This document shows, piece after piece, positions 8,540 to 16,336 of a stretch of 42,375 nt of DNA. The position numbers were made by a program, and so were the translations under genes. The number at the start of each line of letters is the position of its first letter. The first letter of the stretch is position 1. Source of the DNA: Methylobacterium goesingense (GTDB taxonomy: Bacteria > Pseudomonadota > Alphaproteobacteria > Rhizobiales > Beijerinckiaceae); the NCBI RefSeq assembly GCF_022179225.1, contig NZ_BPQL01000055.1, positions 1 through 42,375 of the forward strand, given 5' to 3'. The notes under the pieces were generated by a model. The model did no database searches, had not been told where the DNA came from, and was given only the letters and a program-made list of their open reading frames with translations.

Positions 8540-9082
8540 GTGGAAGAGCAAACTGGGCCTGCGACCGAAACCACGAACACCGCCTACATCATGCTGACAG
8601 CCGATCTTGTATCGGCCTACGTGTCCAACAACTCCATTCCGACGAGCGAGCTGGGCAACCTGCTGAGCAGCGTGCACGCTGCTATCAGCAGCCTTGCTGC
8701 CGATGGATCAACCGGTCCAGAAAAGGACGAAGTTGAAAAGGCAACGCCGGCTCAGATCAAAAAAAGCATCACGCATGAGGCTTTAATCAGCTTCGAGGAC
8801 GGCAAGCCATACAAGACGCTGCGCCGCCACCTCACGCTTCGTGGGCTCACCCCCGAAGCATACCGGGCCAAGCACGGTCTTTCTGCTGACTACCCAATGA
8901 CCTCCGCCAGCTACTCGGCGCAGCGCTCCGAACTCGCACGCGCCCTGGGGCTGGGCAACAATCGGAAGGGCCAGACCAAGGCGTCGGCAAAGGTCGCGGA
9001 TGCGGGGGATGTGATCTCGGAGACCCCGGCCGAGGCGAAGAAGAAGGCTGGACGGCCACGCAAAAATGTCGCTGCCGAGTGA
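8540..9082 (+). CDS. MucR/Ros-family transcriptional regulator lacking cysteines
   Basis: This 180-aa protein matches the MucR/Ros family, global regulators and nucleoid-associated proteins of alphaproteobacteria. Conserved blocks are ISFEDGKPYKTLRRHL, GLTPEAYRAKHGL and DYPMTSASYSAQRSELA. The whole protein contains no Cys, so the canonical zinc-binding Cys is replaced (ISFEDGK instead of CLEDGK-type). Zinc-free members are known, such as the Ml proteins of Mesorhizobium. The C-terminal tail has an AT-hook-like AGRPRK. The start is GTG at 8540 with AGAGGAAC upstream. It lies just upstream of the partition locus and may regulate plasmid genes; this is inference. Confidence 0.88.
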   Translation: MEEQTGPATETTNTAYIMLTADLVSAYVSNNSIPTSELGNLLSSVHAAISSLAADGSTGPEKDEVEKATPAQIKKSITHEALISFEDGKPYKTLRRHLTLRGLTPEAYRAKHGLSADYPMTSASYSAQRSELARALGLGNNRKGQTKASAKVADAGDVISETPAEAKKKAGRPRKNVAAE

Positions 9083-9484
9083 GACTTTGAAGGGGCGGTG
9101 GCTTCTATGTCGCCGCCTCTGGTGGCGCAGGCGTGATACCGAGAGAGCAACTTATCCGCCGTCAGCCTGTGCAAGGCGAGCCGCTGGCCAGCTTGAGGGG
9201 GAGTCGCGCGCCGAAGGTGCCATCGACCAGTGGCATAGCCAAGGCTTCACTTTATCCGCGCGCATTCAACCCGCTTGCCAGTAACTTTCGAGAATGCGGT
9301 TTATCGGAAGTTACGCCAGGGAAGCCGACAACGCAAGCACGCGATAACGCGAGAATGTAGTTATGTGAGTACATAATGATGCGACCGGATGGGGTGTGCT
9401 CGCCCGGCCACGGTGACCAACGTGGTGCGAAGCTGCGCAGCTACGTGCTTGCACAGCCGCGCAGTCATGTGACCACATGCCCGC
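9083..9484. promoter_or_regulatory. Upstream region of parA with centromere-like repeats
   Basis: This is a 402-base non-coding stretch. It holds GTAGTTATGTGAGTAC at 9357-9372, GCAGTCATGTGACCAC at 9461-9476 (a degenerate copy directly before the parA start) and the perfect palindrome AGCTGCGCAGCT at 9431-9442. Related copies lie just beyond the parB-like gene. In type Ib partition loci the centromere lies upstream of the operon and doubles as an operator, so this is the likely partition site and parA promoter. Confidence 0.55.
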
Positions 9485-10111
9485 ATGAACGTCCTATGCT
9501 TCGCCAGTCAGAAGGGCGGCAGCGGCAAGAGCACGCTGGCCGGGTCCCTCGCCGTCGCTGCCCGCCAAGCCAGCGAGCGCGTCGTCGTCGTGGATCTGGA
9601 CCCGCAAGGGTCTCTCGCCGAGTGGGGCCGCATCCGCGAACCCAAGGACATCGTGTTCCGTGAGGTCGAGCCGTCCGCCCTGCCCCGTTGGCTCGCCGAG
9701 ACGCGCAAAGTTAAGGCGGTGTCCCTCGTGATCCTCGACACGGCCGGCACGTTCGGCCCCGAGGTCGATACAGCCCTGAAGCAGTCCGACTTCACCCTCG
9801 TCCCGGTCAGGCCCTCGGCATTGGACCTTCGGGCGGCTCGGCCAACCGTCGAGCGGCTGAAGTCTCTCAAGCGACCGTTCGGGTTCGTCCTCAACGCTAC
9901 CAACCCGATCACCCAGGCGCGCACCGCCGATGCCCTCGCTGCCCTCGGGGCCGGCGGTCTCGTTGCGCCACCCGTGGCGGATCGAACTGACTTCCGCGAC
10001 GCAGCCGCGTCGGGCCTCGGTGTCGTGGAGATCAATCCGACCGGGAAGGCGGCAGCCGAGATCGCCGCGCTCTGGGTCTGGACGAAACAGCAGATGGAAA
10101 GCCTCACGTGA
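9485..10111 (+). CDS. parA: ParA-type partition ATPase
   Basis: This 208-aa protein is a MinD/ParA-family ATPase. It shows the deviant Walker A motif KGGSGKSTLAG at the N terminus, the switch/Walker A' block VVDLDPQGS and Walker B-like LVILDTAG. It has no N-terminal DNA-binding extension and is short, which is typical of type Ib plasmid ParA. The protein drives plasmid segregation by ATP-dependent binding to nucleoid DNA. Its stop overlaps the GTG start of the next gene, so the two are translationally coupled. Repeats on both sides probably mediate autoregulation and segregation. Confidence 0.92.
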   Translation: MNVLCFASQKGGSGKSTLAGSLAVAARQASERVVVVDLDPQGSLAEWGRIREPKDIVFREVEPSALPRWLAETRKVKAVSLVILDTAGTFGPEVDTALKQSDFTLVPVRPSALDLRAARPTVERLKSLKRPFGFVLNATNPITQARTADALAALGAGGLVAPPVADRTDFRDAAASGLGVVEINPTGKAAAEIAALWVWTKQQMESLT

Positions 10112-10431
10112 GCAAGCCCCCGCGCCGATCCCTCTCCGGAGAAGCAATCTTTGGGAAGCCACATGATCATGTGAACACGCAGTCAGATGAACACGCGGAC
10201 ACGCAACTGCGTGACGATGAGATCCCTGGTGGGAAGGGCGGACGAGCAGGGCGTGGCACCCGCGAGGGCGACGTGCACCGAAGCCTCTACGCGAAGCCCG
10301 AGACGTTCGACCTGATCCGCCGGCTCGCGTTCGAGACCAACACCACGGCTCAGGCCCTCTATCGCGAGGGCCTGTTGCTGATGTTGCAGAAGCGCGGCCA
10401 CGCGCAGGGGAAAAGCTCAGAAGACATATAG
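10108..10431 (+). CDS. Small ParB-like ribbon-helix-helix partition partner
   Basis: This 107-aa basic protein starts at GTG 10108, overlapping the parA stop (GTGA). The C-terminal half (DVHRSLYAKPETFDLIRRLA, then ALYREGLLLML) fits a ribbon-helix-helix DNA-binding dimer like type Ib ParB/ParG/omega partners. The N terminus is polar and probably flexible, as in ParG, where it contacts the ATPase. There is no similarity to classical ParB. It is expected to bind the ATGTGA-type repeats nearby. Confidence 0.75.
   Translation: MSKPPRRSLSGEAIFGKPHDHVNTQSDEHADTQLRDDEIPGGKGGRAGRGTREGDVHRSLYAKPETFDLIRRLAFETNTTAQALYREGLLLMLQKRGHAQGKSSEDI
10160..10173. repeat. Perfect 14-base palindrome in the parB-like gene
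   Basis: CACATGATCATGTG reads identically on both strands and contains the ATGTG core of the repeats flanking the partition operon. It may be an internal binding site for the RHH protein. Confidence 0.5.
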
Positions 10432-10442
10432 CCGCGTGATGA

Positions 10443-10491
10443 CGTAGTTATGTGACTACGTGAATGTGTGCTCGCGCGGTTATGTGGCTGA
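10443..10491. repeat. Downstream partition repeats
   Basis: GTAGTTATGTGACTAC (10444-10459) differs by one base from the copy at 9357-9372. With its neighbours it forms arms CGTAGT and ACTACG around a 6-base spacer. A weaker copy GCGGTTATGTGGCTGA follows at 10476-10491. They sit directly after the parB-like stop and probably belong to the partition site. Confidence 0.55.
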
Positions 10492-10555
10492 GACGACGTA
10501 TCCATGGTGGCGATCGATTTGCGCAATGCGGTTGCGATGCCGGGCCTATAGGGCG

Positions 10556-10831
10556 TCAGCCTTTCTTGGCCCGAGCGCTCTCACGCTCCTTCGACTTCGC
10601 CAGAATGGCAGCCATGATCGGGTCGTCATCGGACCCATAGGCAGGGTCGAGACGGTCCAGAGACTCACTCAGACGGCCGCGATGCCAGAGCCGCTTGCCG
10701 CCGAGCACCACTGGTTTTGGGAATGTCCCGTCGTCCACACGGCGGTTGAACGTGTCCACCGACATGCTGACCATGTAGGCGGCGGTGTCGGTGTTGAGCC
10801 AGTCCGGAGGATAGAGGCGTTCGCGGCTCAT
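10556..10831 (-). CDS. AlpA/excisionase-like helix-turn-helix protein
   Basis: This 91-aa protein has an AlpA/MerR-like winged helix: DTAAYMVSMSVDTFNRRVDD, then GTFPKPVVLGGKRLWHRGRL. Such proteins act as excisionases or small transcription factors. No integrase is present on the plasmid, so a regulatory role is more likely. The start at 10831 has GAGAGG upstream. It is the last gene of the eleven-gene minus-strand block and lies 12 bases after the preceding stop. Confidence 0.78.
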   Translation of the reverse strand: MSRERLYPPDWLNTDTAAYMVSMSVDTFNRRVDDGTFPKPVVLGGKRLWHRGRLSESLDRLDPAYGSDDDPIMAAILAKSKERESARAKKG

Positions 10832-10843
10832 CAAGCCCTCTCG

Positions 10844-11092
10844 CTACCGGGTGACGGGGCCGTAGGCATCAAGCACGCGCCGGGCTCGATCCCGAGGGGG
10901 CCTCTGGCGCTGCGCTTCCTCATGGTCGGCGATCAGGCGATCTAAGATCGGCGCGTTGGCATCCCCATATTTTTCAACGAGGTAGGCGGTGTAGACCATC
11001 GCCTCCTCGATCTCGGCTGGGGTGACGGTTGCCCCAGCCCTCGGCGCTCCGTCACCTTTGACACGAGGGCGTGCCGCTCGGATCTTTTGCAT
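10844..11092 (-). CDS. Small hypothetical protein
   Basis: This 82-aa basic protein starts at 11092, where its ATG shares a base with the stop of the upstream 59-codon gene (TGATG), so it is translationally coupled. A basic N terminus (MQKIRAARPRVKGDG) precedes helices (VTPAEIEEAMVYTAYLVEKY, ILDRLIADHEEAQRQ). The function is unknown. Confidence 0.65.
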   Translation of the reverse strand: MQKIRAARPRVKGDGAPRAGATVTPAEIEEAMVYTAYLVEKYGDANAPILDRLIADHEEAQRQRPPRDRARRVLDAYGPVTR

Positions 11093-11271
11093 CACAACGC
11101 CACCACGTAGAGGGCGACGAGCACGGTGGCCGTGACGACGTTGCCGCGTCCGGCCTCGTGCCCCGCCTCCGTCAGGAGATTGCACCGTAGGCGCTTCATG
11201 CGGCCAATGTCACGGGCGACGGCAGGCAGGCCGAGCGCCAGGGCGGCGCGCATCGTGAGGCGGGTTTTCAT
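11092..11271 (-). CDS. Small protein with C-terminal membrane segment
   Basis: This 59-aa frame begins with MKTRLTMRAALALGLPAVAR and ends with a hydrophobic helix (NVVTATVLVALYVVAL). The evidence for coding is its packing: its ATG overlaps the stop of the preceding gene (ATGA), and its stop overlaps the next start (TGATG). A small membrane-anchored component of the operon is the simplest reading. Confidence 0.6.
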   Translation of the reverse strand: MKTRLTMRAALALGLPAVARDIGRMKRLRCNLLTEAGHEAGRGNVVTATVLVALYVVAL

Positions 11272-11534
11272 CGGTCGAGGTCCTGCATGCTGGAAAGGGG
11301 GCCGACGTCCTCGCCGCCCGAGATGTACGCATCAAGATCGACGGCCCGGATGAATGTGAGGCCGTCGCGCTTCTTGGCCGGGATCTTCCCGGCAGCGATC
11401 AGTTCGTAGAGTTTGGTCCGCCCCACTCCGATCGCGTCAGCCGCGTCGTTGATCCGGTAGGCGATCGGCGCCGGCTTCTCGCGGATCAGGGGCCGGCGCT
11501 TGCTCTCGGTCGGGAAGGTCGTTGTCTTCGTCAT
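11268..11534 (-). CDS. Excisionase-family helix-turn-helix protein
   Basis: This 88-aa protein has an Xis-type helix-turn-helix (INDAADAIGVGRTKLYELIA, then AGKIPAKKRDGLTFIRAVDL), with a polar N-terminal tail. AGGAGG upstream of 11534 fixes the start; a longer frame lacks a ribosome site. It is probably a DNA-binding regulator or recombination directionality factor. No recombinase gene is visible on the plasmid, so regulation is favoured. Confidence 0.82.
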   Translation of the reverse strand: MTKTTTFPTESKRRPLIREKPAPIAYRINDAADAIGVGRTKLYELIAAGKIPAKKRDGLTFIRAVDLDAYISGGEDVGPLSSMQDLDR

Positions 11535-11573
11535 GGAGTCCTCCTGCCGTGGCGGCAGCGGATCAGGCTGCAC

Positions 11574-11858
11574 CTAGCGGGTGACGTCCAGTTCGGTGTC
11601 AGAGGAGGAGCCACGCAACCAGACGATCTGCGAGACATGGCCTTCAGGAGCACCGAGGGATGGTTCGGCGTCGCCGCCGTCCTCTTGGTCGGTGTCCCCC
11701 TCAATCTTATTGAGGAGCGCGATGAGCCGGTCAGCGATGTCGAGGGCAGATTGCGCTGCTTCCTCGATCTGGCGGCGGACTTCGGCCGGGGAGGGGACTG
11801 GTAGGGGCGCAGAGGCAGCAGTCGGCCGGCGAGGCGCAAAGGTGCGAACGTTGCTCAT
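11574..11858 (-). CDS. Hypothetical protein
   Basis: This 94-aa protein has a proline/alanine-rich N terminus, one helix (AEVRRQIEEAAQSALDIADR, then LIALLNKI), then an acidic stretch and a C-terminal strand (HVSQIVWLRGSS). It starts four bases after the stop of the larger upstream gene. The function is unknown; it probably pairs with a neighbour in the operon. Confidence 0.65.
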   Translation of the reverse strand: MSNVRTFAPRRPTAASAPLPVPSPAEVRRQIEEAAQSALDIADRLIALLNKIEGDTDQEDGGDAEPSLGAPEGHVSQIVWLRGSSSDTELDVTR

Positions 11859-11862
11859 CGGA

Positions 11863-12957
11863 TCAGCCCTCAGCCGCCGGGGTGGCATCGAGGACCGCAG
11901 AGGACGCAGCGACCATGTACCGGGTGCGAGCCAAATCGAGCGCTTTGCCCCACCCCTCCAGAGTTACCTGAGCGCCATCCAGAGCGCGGTACATGCCTTC
12001 CGGAGTCGCGTCGTTCTTCTGACCGGCGTCGCTGATGAAGGTGACCATCTCGGCTTTCCCCATCCTCAGAAGGCGGTCCATGAGCAGCAGACCCCAGATC
12101 TGTTCTTGGATCCTGTTGCCCCATTCCGTAGGCGAGAGGATTGGGTCATCGAACTCGTAGGCGTCGAAAGAGAGGGTTGCCGCGCTTTCCAGAGTGGCCG
12201 GCTCATCGCTTTGAGGTATCGAGGCCGGCGCGGTCCTATCCTCCTCGCCGGTCGGCAAGGCGGGGACCAACGCCGACACTTCCCGCAGCACCGCGATGGT
12301 AAGCCTGTCCCGGTCGTCCAATTCCACGTCGAAATCCAGGGCTTCGCCTTCGAGGTCAGCCAGAAGCATCCGTGCCTTGGCTGAGAGGTCCCCAAGTGTG
12401 AAGGAGGGCTCTACGGTCGCCCGAGCCCAAACCGCATCGGACTTCCCCGCCTCCTCATCAAGGCGGGCGTCATCCCAGATCTCAGCCTTCGAGGTTTCGT
12501 TGATCCACTCGACGTGCCCGATGGCCCAATCGCATGCCAGCCCGAGGGAGGTCGGCGCGCTACCTTGGACCGCAGCCGGCGCTGCTTCCTGACCCTTCGC
12601 AAGCGCCTCCAAGGTGTCGAGATGCAGAGAAGCCCTGTGTGCCTGCCGGCGAGCGCGGCGCTCATCCTCAGGCACATCATCGGTGATGAAGGCGCACCGC
12701 CGGGCGTACTCGGCTTGGGCCAGATCCAGAAGGCGGACGCCCTCTGCGTGGATGACGCCACGGATGTTCATGAAGCTCATCGGCTTGTCGAACGGGTACG
12801 GCACGAAGCCATCGGGACACGTCGTGCCCTCAAACGGGTCAGCGGGCTTGCGCCTCATCACCCGCGCCGCCGTGGCCTTCAGGCTTGCGGCACGGTCTTT
12901 CAGGGAGGGGCGATCACCGCCCCGGCGGAAGGGATTGGACAGCTTGAGAGAGGGCAC
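11863..12957 (-). CDS. Large hypothetical protein of the unknown operon (364 aa)
   Basis: This 364-aa soluble protein is of unknown function. The GTG at 12957 is chosen because AGGAG lies 8 bases upstream. The N terminus (LSNPFRRGGDRPSLKDRAAS) resembles the start of the next protein upstream in the operon (MRNPFARIAKRDAARPSLRE), so the two share a short N-terminal module followed by different bodies. The rest is helical and acidic with no catalytic motif that I recognise (DWAIGHVEWINETSKAEIWD, ARMLLADLEGEALDFDVELD). Confidence 0.75.
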   Translation of the reverse strand: MPSLKLSNPFRRGGDRPSLKDRAASLKATAARVMRRKPADPFEGTTCPDGFVPYPFDKPMSFMNIRGVIHAEGVRLLDLAQAEYARRCAFITDDVPEDERRARRQAHRASLHLDTLEALAKGQEAAPAAVQGSAPTSLGLACDWAIGHVEWINETSKAEIWDDARLDEEAGKSDAVWARATVEPSFTLGDLSAKARMLLADLEGEALDFDVELDDRDRLTIAVLREVSALVPALPTGEEDRTAPASIPQSDEPATLESAATLSFDAYEFDDPILSPTEWGNRIQEQIWGLLLMDRLLRMGKAEMVTFISDAGQKNDATPEGMYRALDGAQVTLEGWGKALDLARTRYMVAASSAVLDATPAAEG

Positions 12958-13034
12958 GCGCGGCGCTCCTATGGTCGGGCAAGACTGAAGGGGGGGCACG
13001 GCAGCGGTCGGCTACCGCAACGAGGGCGGCAGCG

Positions 13035-14102
13035 TCAGATCAGAACGCTTTGCGCGATCAGGTTCGTAACGGCCTGCTCGTCATCGGAGATCGGCACGCC
13101 CTGGCTTTTGAAGAACTCAACAGCGAACCGGGCCAGTTCGCGGCATCCAGCAGCGGTGTGCGGCACCGTCTTGAGGATCGTGCCATCGACGTGAGCCCAC
13201 ATCTCTCCGAGCAGCGCATTCCGGGCCACGAAGCGGGGATCATCATCATCCGCATCAGCGGACGCAGCGAATGCAGCTTCGACCTCACGCAGACGGCGAC
13301 GGCCCTCCTCGATCATGGGCAGGATCGGATCGGCAACGGGTGTAAGGATGCCGCGTTTGGCATTCAGCAGATCCGCAGCGATGGACCGGGCGAAGTCGGC
13401 GATCCCCTCGTAATCCTCCATAGTCAGCATCGCCTTAGCCTTGGCCTTCAGGCCGGCGAGACTTTCGGCGCGTTCCCGCACCAGCACCGACAGAACCGCG
13501 CCGCGCTCCTCATCCAGCCCCTGGAAACCGGGCACGTCGAAGGCGTCGCGCGGGTCGTCCTTCAGGAGAGCACGGGTTGCAGCGTCGAGCCGTTGCAGAT
13601 CCCCGCAGGCCGTCACCAGCACCGCATCCAGCGCGGGCCAGCCATAGGGTACGTCCGGGCGCTTGCCGTTATCCTGAGCCGAGACGGGGTCCAGGTGCTC
13701 GCGCTCGGTCAGATCTTCGCGCCAAGCCACCCCCACCATGTCGAGCACGTCAACGGCGCGGGATGCGGCCGATGCCGAGAGCGTGGACCGGCCGGGATAG
13801 CGATCCGAATGCGGGAAGTGGAACCGCTCGGCCGCGTTGCACGACAGCACGAACTTGTCCGCGTCAGTGCCCCGGTGCGGGTAAAGCTCCGCACATACGA
13901 GGCGACGCTCCATGTGCAGCCACGAGGCGTAGTTCACGAGGGCAATGCGATCGACTGCCGGCGCGGGCGGCGCCTCGGCGGCCTTCAGGCCCCTGTTGAT
14001 CGCCAGAACGATCTTAGCCCTAGCCTTTGTGGCGTTCAGCCGCTCGCGGAGCGAGGGGCGGGCGGCGTCGCGCTTGGCAATGCGGGCGAATGGGTTGCGC
14101 AT
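13035..14102 (-). CDS. Large hypothetical protein of the unknown operon (355 aa)
   Basis: This 355-aa protein is of unknown function. It shares the N-terminal NPF...RPSLRERLxxxKARA module with the 364-aa protein encoded next. The body is helix-rich (ESLAGLKAKAKAMLTMEDYE, EEGRRRLREVEAAFAASADA), with several His/Cys residues in HMERRLVCAELYPHRGTD but no known motif. A longer rightward frame across this DNA is a codon-bias shadow. Confidence 0.75.
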   Translation of the reverse strand: MRNPFARIAKRDAARPSLRERLNATKARAKIVLAINRGLKAAEAPPAPAVDRIALVNYASWLHMERRLVCAELYPHRGTDADKFVLSCNAAERFHFPHSDRYPGRSTLSASAASRAVDVLDMVGVAWREDLTEREHLDPVSAQDNGKRPDVPYGWPALDAVLVTACGDLQRLDAATRALLKDDPRDAFDVPGFQGLDEERGAVLSVLVRERAESLAGLKAKAKAMLTMEDYEGIADFARSIAADLLNAKRGILTPVADPILPMIEEGRRRLREVEAAFAASADADDDDPRFVARNALLGEMWAHVDGTILKTVPHTAAGCRELARFAVEFFKSQGVPISDDEQAVTNLIAQSVLI

Positions 14103-14159
14103 ATCGAGGACTCCACTGTGAGAGGGTCCGCGAGCCGTCCGGCCCGCGAGAAGGGCGGG

Positions 14160-14759
14160 TCAGGCGAGGGTGGCGAGTGCGATGATGACGGCGCCTGCGC
14201 AGATCACCGCCAGGGCAGCGAACGACTCGCCCATGCCGTCGAGGAGGCGCAGGGACCGCGAGTAGGGGGTGTCCGGCCGGATCGGGGCGATGGCCTGCCA
14301 AGGCTCGATCGCGCCCGGCTGATCCTCACGGGCGGCGAAGTCGAAGGCCGGACCATCGTAGAGGCGAGCCCGGCGAACGACGCGGGAGGCAGCGTGCCCG
14401 ATAGGCTGCCATTGGGAGGGGGGCGCCGGGACCGGCGGCGTGCCGAGGAACAGCGTGAGATCCGCAGCGCGGGCCTGCGCCATCTGCCAGTGCTCGCCGT
14501 AGCCATCGGCGTTCACGGCTTCCTCCGCCAACCACCAGCGGAGGTGTTGAAGGAGAGCGATGGAGCCGAACCGGGTTGCGCAGGAGGCACCGAGCAGCGC
14601 CGTCAGGGCGTCGCAGGTTTCGAGACTGGCGGCTTCGGACGCCTCGCCCTCCGGCGCCACCTGGAACACGCTCCAGGCGTCCTGATGTCGGTCGATGACT
14701 GCGAGAATGGGGTCCTTGAGGTTCGGGACGTGATCGAAGGCGTGCGAGGTCATTGCCAT
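14160..14759 (-). CDS. Hypothetical protein with C-terminal membrane helix
   Basis: This 199-aa protein ends in one strongly hydrophobic helix (SFAALAVICAGAVIIALATL), which suggests tail anchoring in the inner membrane with the rest in the cytoplasm. The soluble part has helical segments (SIALLQHLRWWLAEEAVNAD) and no recognised domain. A GGAG element precedes the ATG at 14759. It lies within the minus-strand operon. Confidence 0.72.
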   Translation of the reverse strand: MAMTSHAFDHVPNLKDPILAVIDRHQDAWSVFQVAPEGEASEAASLETCDALTALLGASCATRFGSIALLQHLRWWLAEEAVNADGYGEHWQMAQARAADLTLFLGTPPVPAPPSQWQPIGHAASRVVRRARLYDGPAFDFAAREDQPGAIEPWQAIAPIRPDTPYSRSLRLLDGMGESFAALAVICAGAVIIALATLA

Positions 14760-14825
14760 AACCGGGGCTCCGGGGCTTGGGGTCGTCAGGGCTGAGGAAG
14801 AGGCGGTGCCGAGGGCGCGAGGCGC

Positions 14826-15581
14826 CTAGCTGTCAGGGCGGGGCAGCGGCGAGACCTGACGCGCAAGGCACAGGAGGCTGTGCGCTCCGACCGAGTAGGG
14901 CTCGTTCAACTGTGCGTCGTCGGCGTAGTGGCGGATCAGCGCCAGCAGTCCGGCTTGCGTGGTCGGCCGGGTCTCGCCGAGCGCCTTCATGGCGTCCGAG
15001 CTTGCGTCCGACAGCGCGTTGGCACGAGCCATCCGCACGGGGTCGTTCTCATCGAGACCGCGCAGGGAGGCGGTGAACACGCGGTCAGCGGCCTTGGCGG
15101 CGGTGATGGCGGCGAACACCGGGTCGGTCGTTTGGGGATTTCCACGGGCGGCCAGAAGCGCAGGAAGCGGTGCGCCGGGCTGGACAGCCCCGGAGCGGGC
15201 AAAGACTTCTCGCAGCCGGCGACGGGCTGATCGGGTTGCCCCGGTGCTGTCTGCCCGTTCGGCCCGAGCAGCATAGTAGGCGATGAGGGCGCGAGCTTCG
15301 TCCTGGGACGAAGGCGTCAGGGCGTGGAGGTTGGCGCGGGCCACATAGCGGGCGTGGGCCAGCTTCTCGCGGTAGGCGCGCCATTCAGCCGAGAGCTTGC
15401 CCGCCACCATGTGCGTGGCCGAGGCGAGCCCGGCGGCTCTGTGTGCCATGTCGGCCGCTTCCGTGATGCGGATTGCAGCCAACAGCGGATCGGACGGTAG
15501 CGCGGCGCTTGAACGGAGGAGCGGCCCGATCAGCGCAGCAGCCCCGAACAAGGATCGGCGGGAGAGGATCGAAGCGCTCAC
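14826..15581 (-). CDS. Hypothetical exported protein with Tat-like signal
   Basis: This 251-aa protein starts with SRRSLFGAAALIGPLLRSSA, a twin-arginine-like signal (SRRSLF) and hydrophobic stretch, so export to the periplasm is likely. The mature part is alanine-rich and helical with two similar halves: LAAIRITEAADMAHRAAGL and FAAITAAKAADRVFTASLRG look like an internal duplication. Its ATG overlaps the stop of the upstream gene (ATGA). The function is unknown. Confidence 0.72.
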   Translation of the reverse strand: MSASILSRRSLFGAAALIGPLLRSSAALPSDPLLAAIRITEAADMAHRAAGLASATHMVAGKLSAEWRAYREKLAHARYVARANLHALTPSSQDEARALIAYYAARAERADSTGATRSARRRLREVFARSGAVQPGAPLPALLAARGNPQTTDPVFAAITAAKAADRVFTASLRGLDENDPVRMARANALSDASSDAMKALGETRPTTQAGLLALIRHYADDAQLNEPYSVGAHSLLCLARQVSPLPRPDS

Positions 15582-15940
15582 TGATCCGACCTCCGCACGG
15601 GGCGGGGCTTCCGGGTCGGAAGATCCTGCCGAAGCTCCTGGGCCTCGACAAAGCGCTCCCCCATGCTTTTGCGCGGAGGCATCTTGATCGGCTCGTCAGG
15701 GCGGACCGTCAATTCCGGATAGAGGTCGGGACGCTGGCGCTTACGCCACCGATCCATGGCTTCGATGTCAAACATGCCGGTCGTCTCATCGGGCACGGGG
15801 AAGCCCCGCGCGTAGAGCTTGGGGCAGCACGTCGCGAACTGCGCTGGCGTCAGGCCCATCCGGCGTGCGGCCTTGTCGGCAGGCACGTAGGCGGGATCAA
15901 CACGGAAGCGGACCGCAGGAGGGGTGGGGGGCTTGCTCAT
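15578..15940 (-). CDS. Hypothetical protein with helix-turn-helix-like region
   Basis: This 120-aa basic protein has the segment PADKAARRMGLTPAQFATCC, resembling the start of an AlpA-like helix-turn-helix, followed by YARGFPVPDETTGMFDIEAM and DRWRKRQRPDL. That arrangement (helix-turn-helix, then G-FP-P, then the W of the wing) resembles prophage AlpA-type regulators. The C terminus is basic and proline-rich. It overlaps the exported-protein start by ATGA. Confidence 0.68.
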   Translation of the reverse strand: MSKPPTPPAVRFRVDPAYVPADKAARRMGLTPAQFATCCPKLYARGFPVPDETTGMFDIEAMDRWRKRQRPDLYPELTVRPDEPIKMPPRKSMGERFVEAQELRQDLPTRKPRPVRRSDQ

Positions 15941-15951
15941 GTCCCAGATCC

Positions 15952-16248
15952 TCAGTGCGCGGCCGCGCGCTGGGCGGCCTTGGCGACCTGCCAGGCGGCC
16001 TTCAAGCTGACCGACATCGCGGTGGCCCAGGTGGAGCCGGTGCGGTCCTGGTGGAGCTTCGCGGCCGCAGCGGCGTGGGCCATGATCGCGGAGCGATCGA
16101 ACTTGCCGGCGACAACGAGGGGGCGGCGGGTGCGGACGTAGCACTCGACCATGGCGCGGGCGGACAGGAAGCCGGCGGGGAGCACGTCGCGATCCGCCTT
16201 CATGGCGCGGGTGGCAGCGGTCCAGGAGAGTTGGCGGTTACGAGACAT
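15952..16248 (-). CDS. Hypothetical protein, first gene of the operon
   Basis: This 98-aa basic, alanine-rich protein (RQLSWTAATRAMKADRDVLP, then AAKLHQDRTGSTWATAMSVS) starts 88 bases from the divergent Cro/CI-type regulator. It appears to be the promoter-proximal gene of the eleven-gene unit. The function is unknown. Confidence 0.7.
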   Translation of the reverse strand: MSRNRQLSWTAATRAMKADRDVLPAGFLSARAMVECYVRTRRPLVVAGKFDRSAIMAHAAAAAKLHQDRTGSTWATAMSVSLKAAWQVAKAAQRAAAH

Positions 16249-16336
16249 TGCTGTATCCTGATTGCAGGGTTATATCTGCATATCAGTCTGCATCGTGTCA
16301 ACAGCCCTGCAATAAAAATACAGCTTTGGAGCCAGG
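16249..16336. promoter_or_regulatory. Divergent promoter with inverted-repeat operator
   Basis: This 88-base AT-rich gap lies between the minus-strand operon and the rightward regulator gene. ATTGCAGGG (16261-16269) and CCCTGCAAT (16305-16313) form a perfect 9-base inverted repeat, with CTGCAT repeated in between. The arrangement fits autoregulation by the adjacent helix-turn-helix protein controlling both directions. Confidence 0.6.

Noticed and set aside
13050..14795. 581-aa rightward open frame opposite the unknown operon
   Set aside because: It lies antisense to two genes with better start sites, coupling and protein-like composition. Long antisense frames are expected in high-GC DNA.
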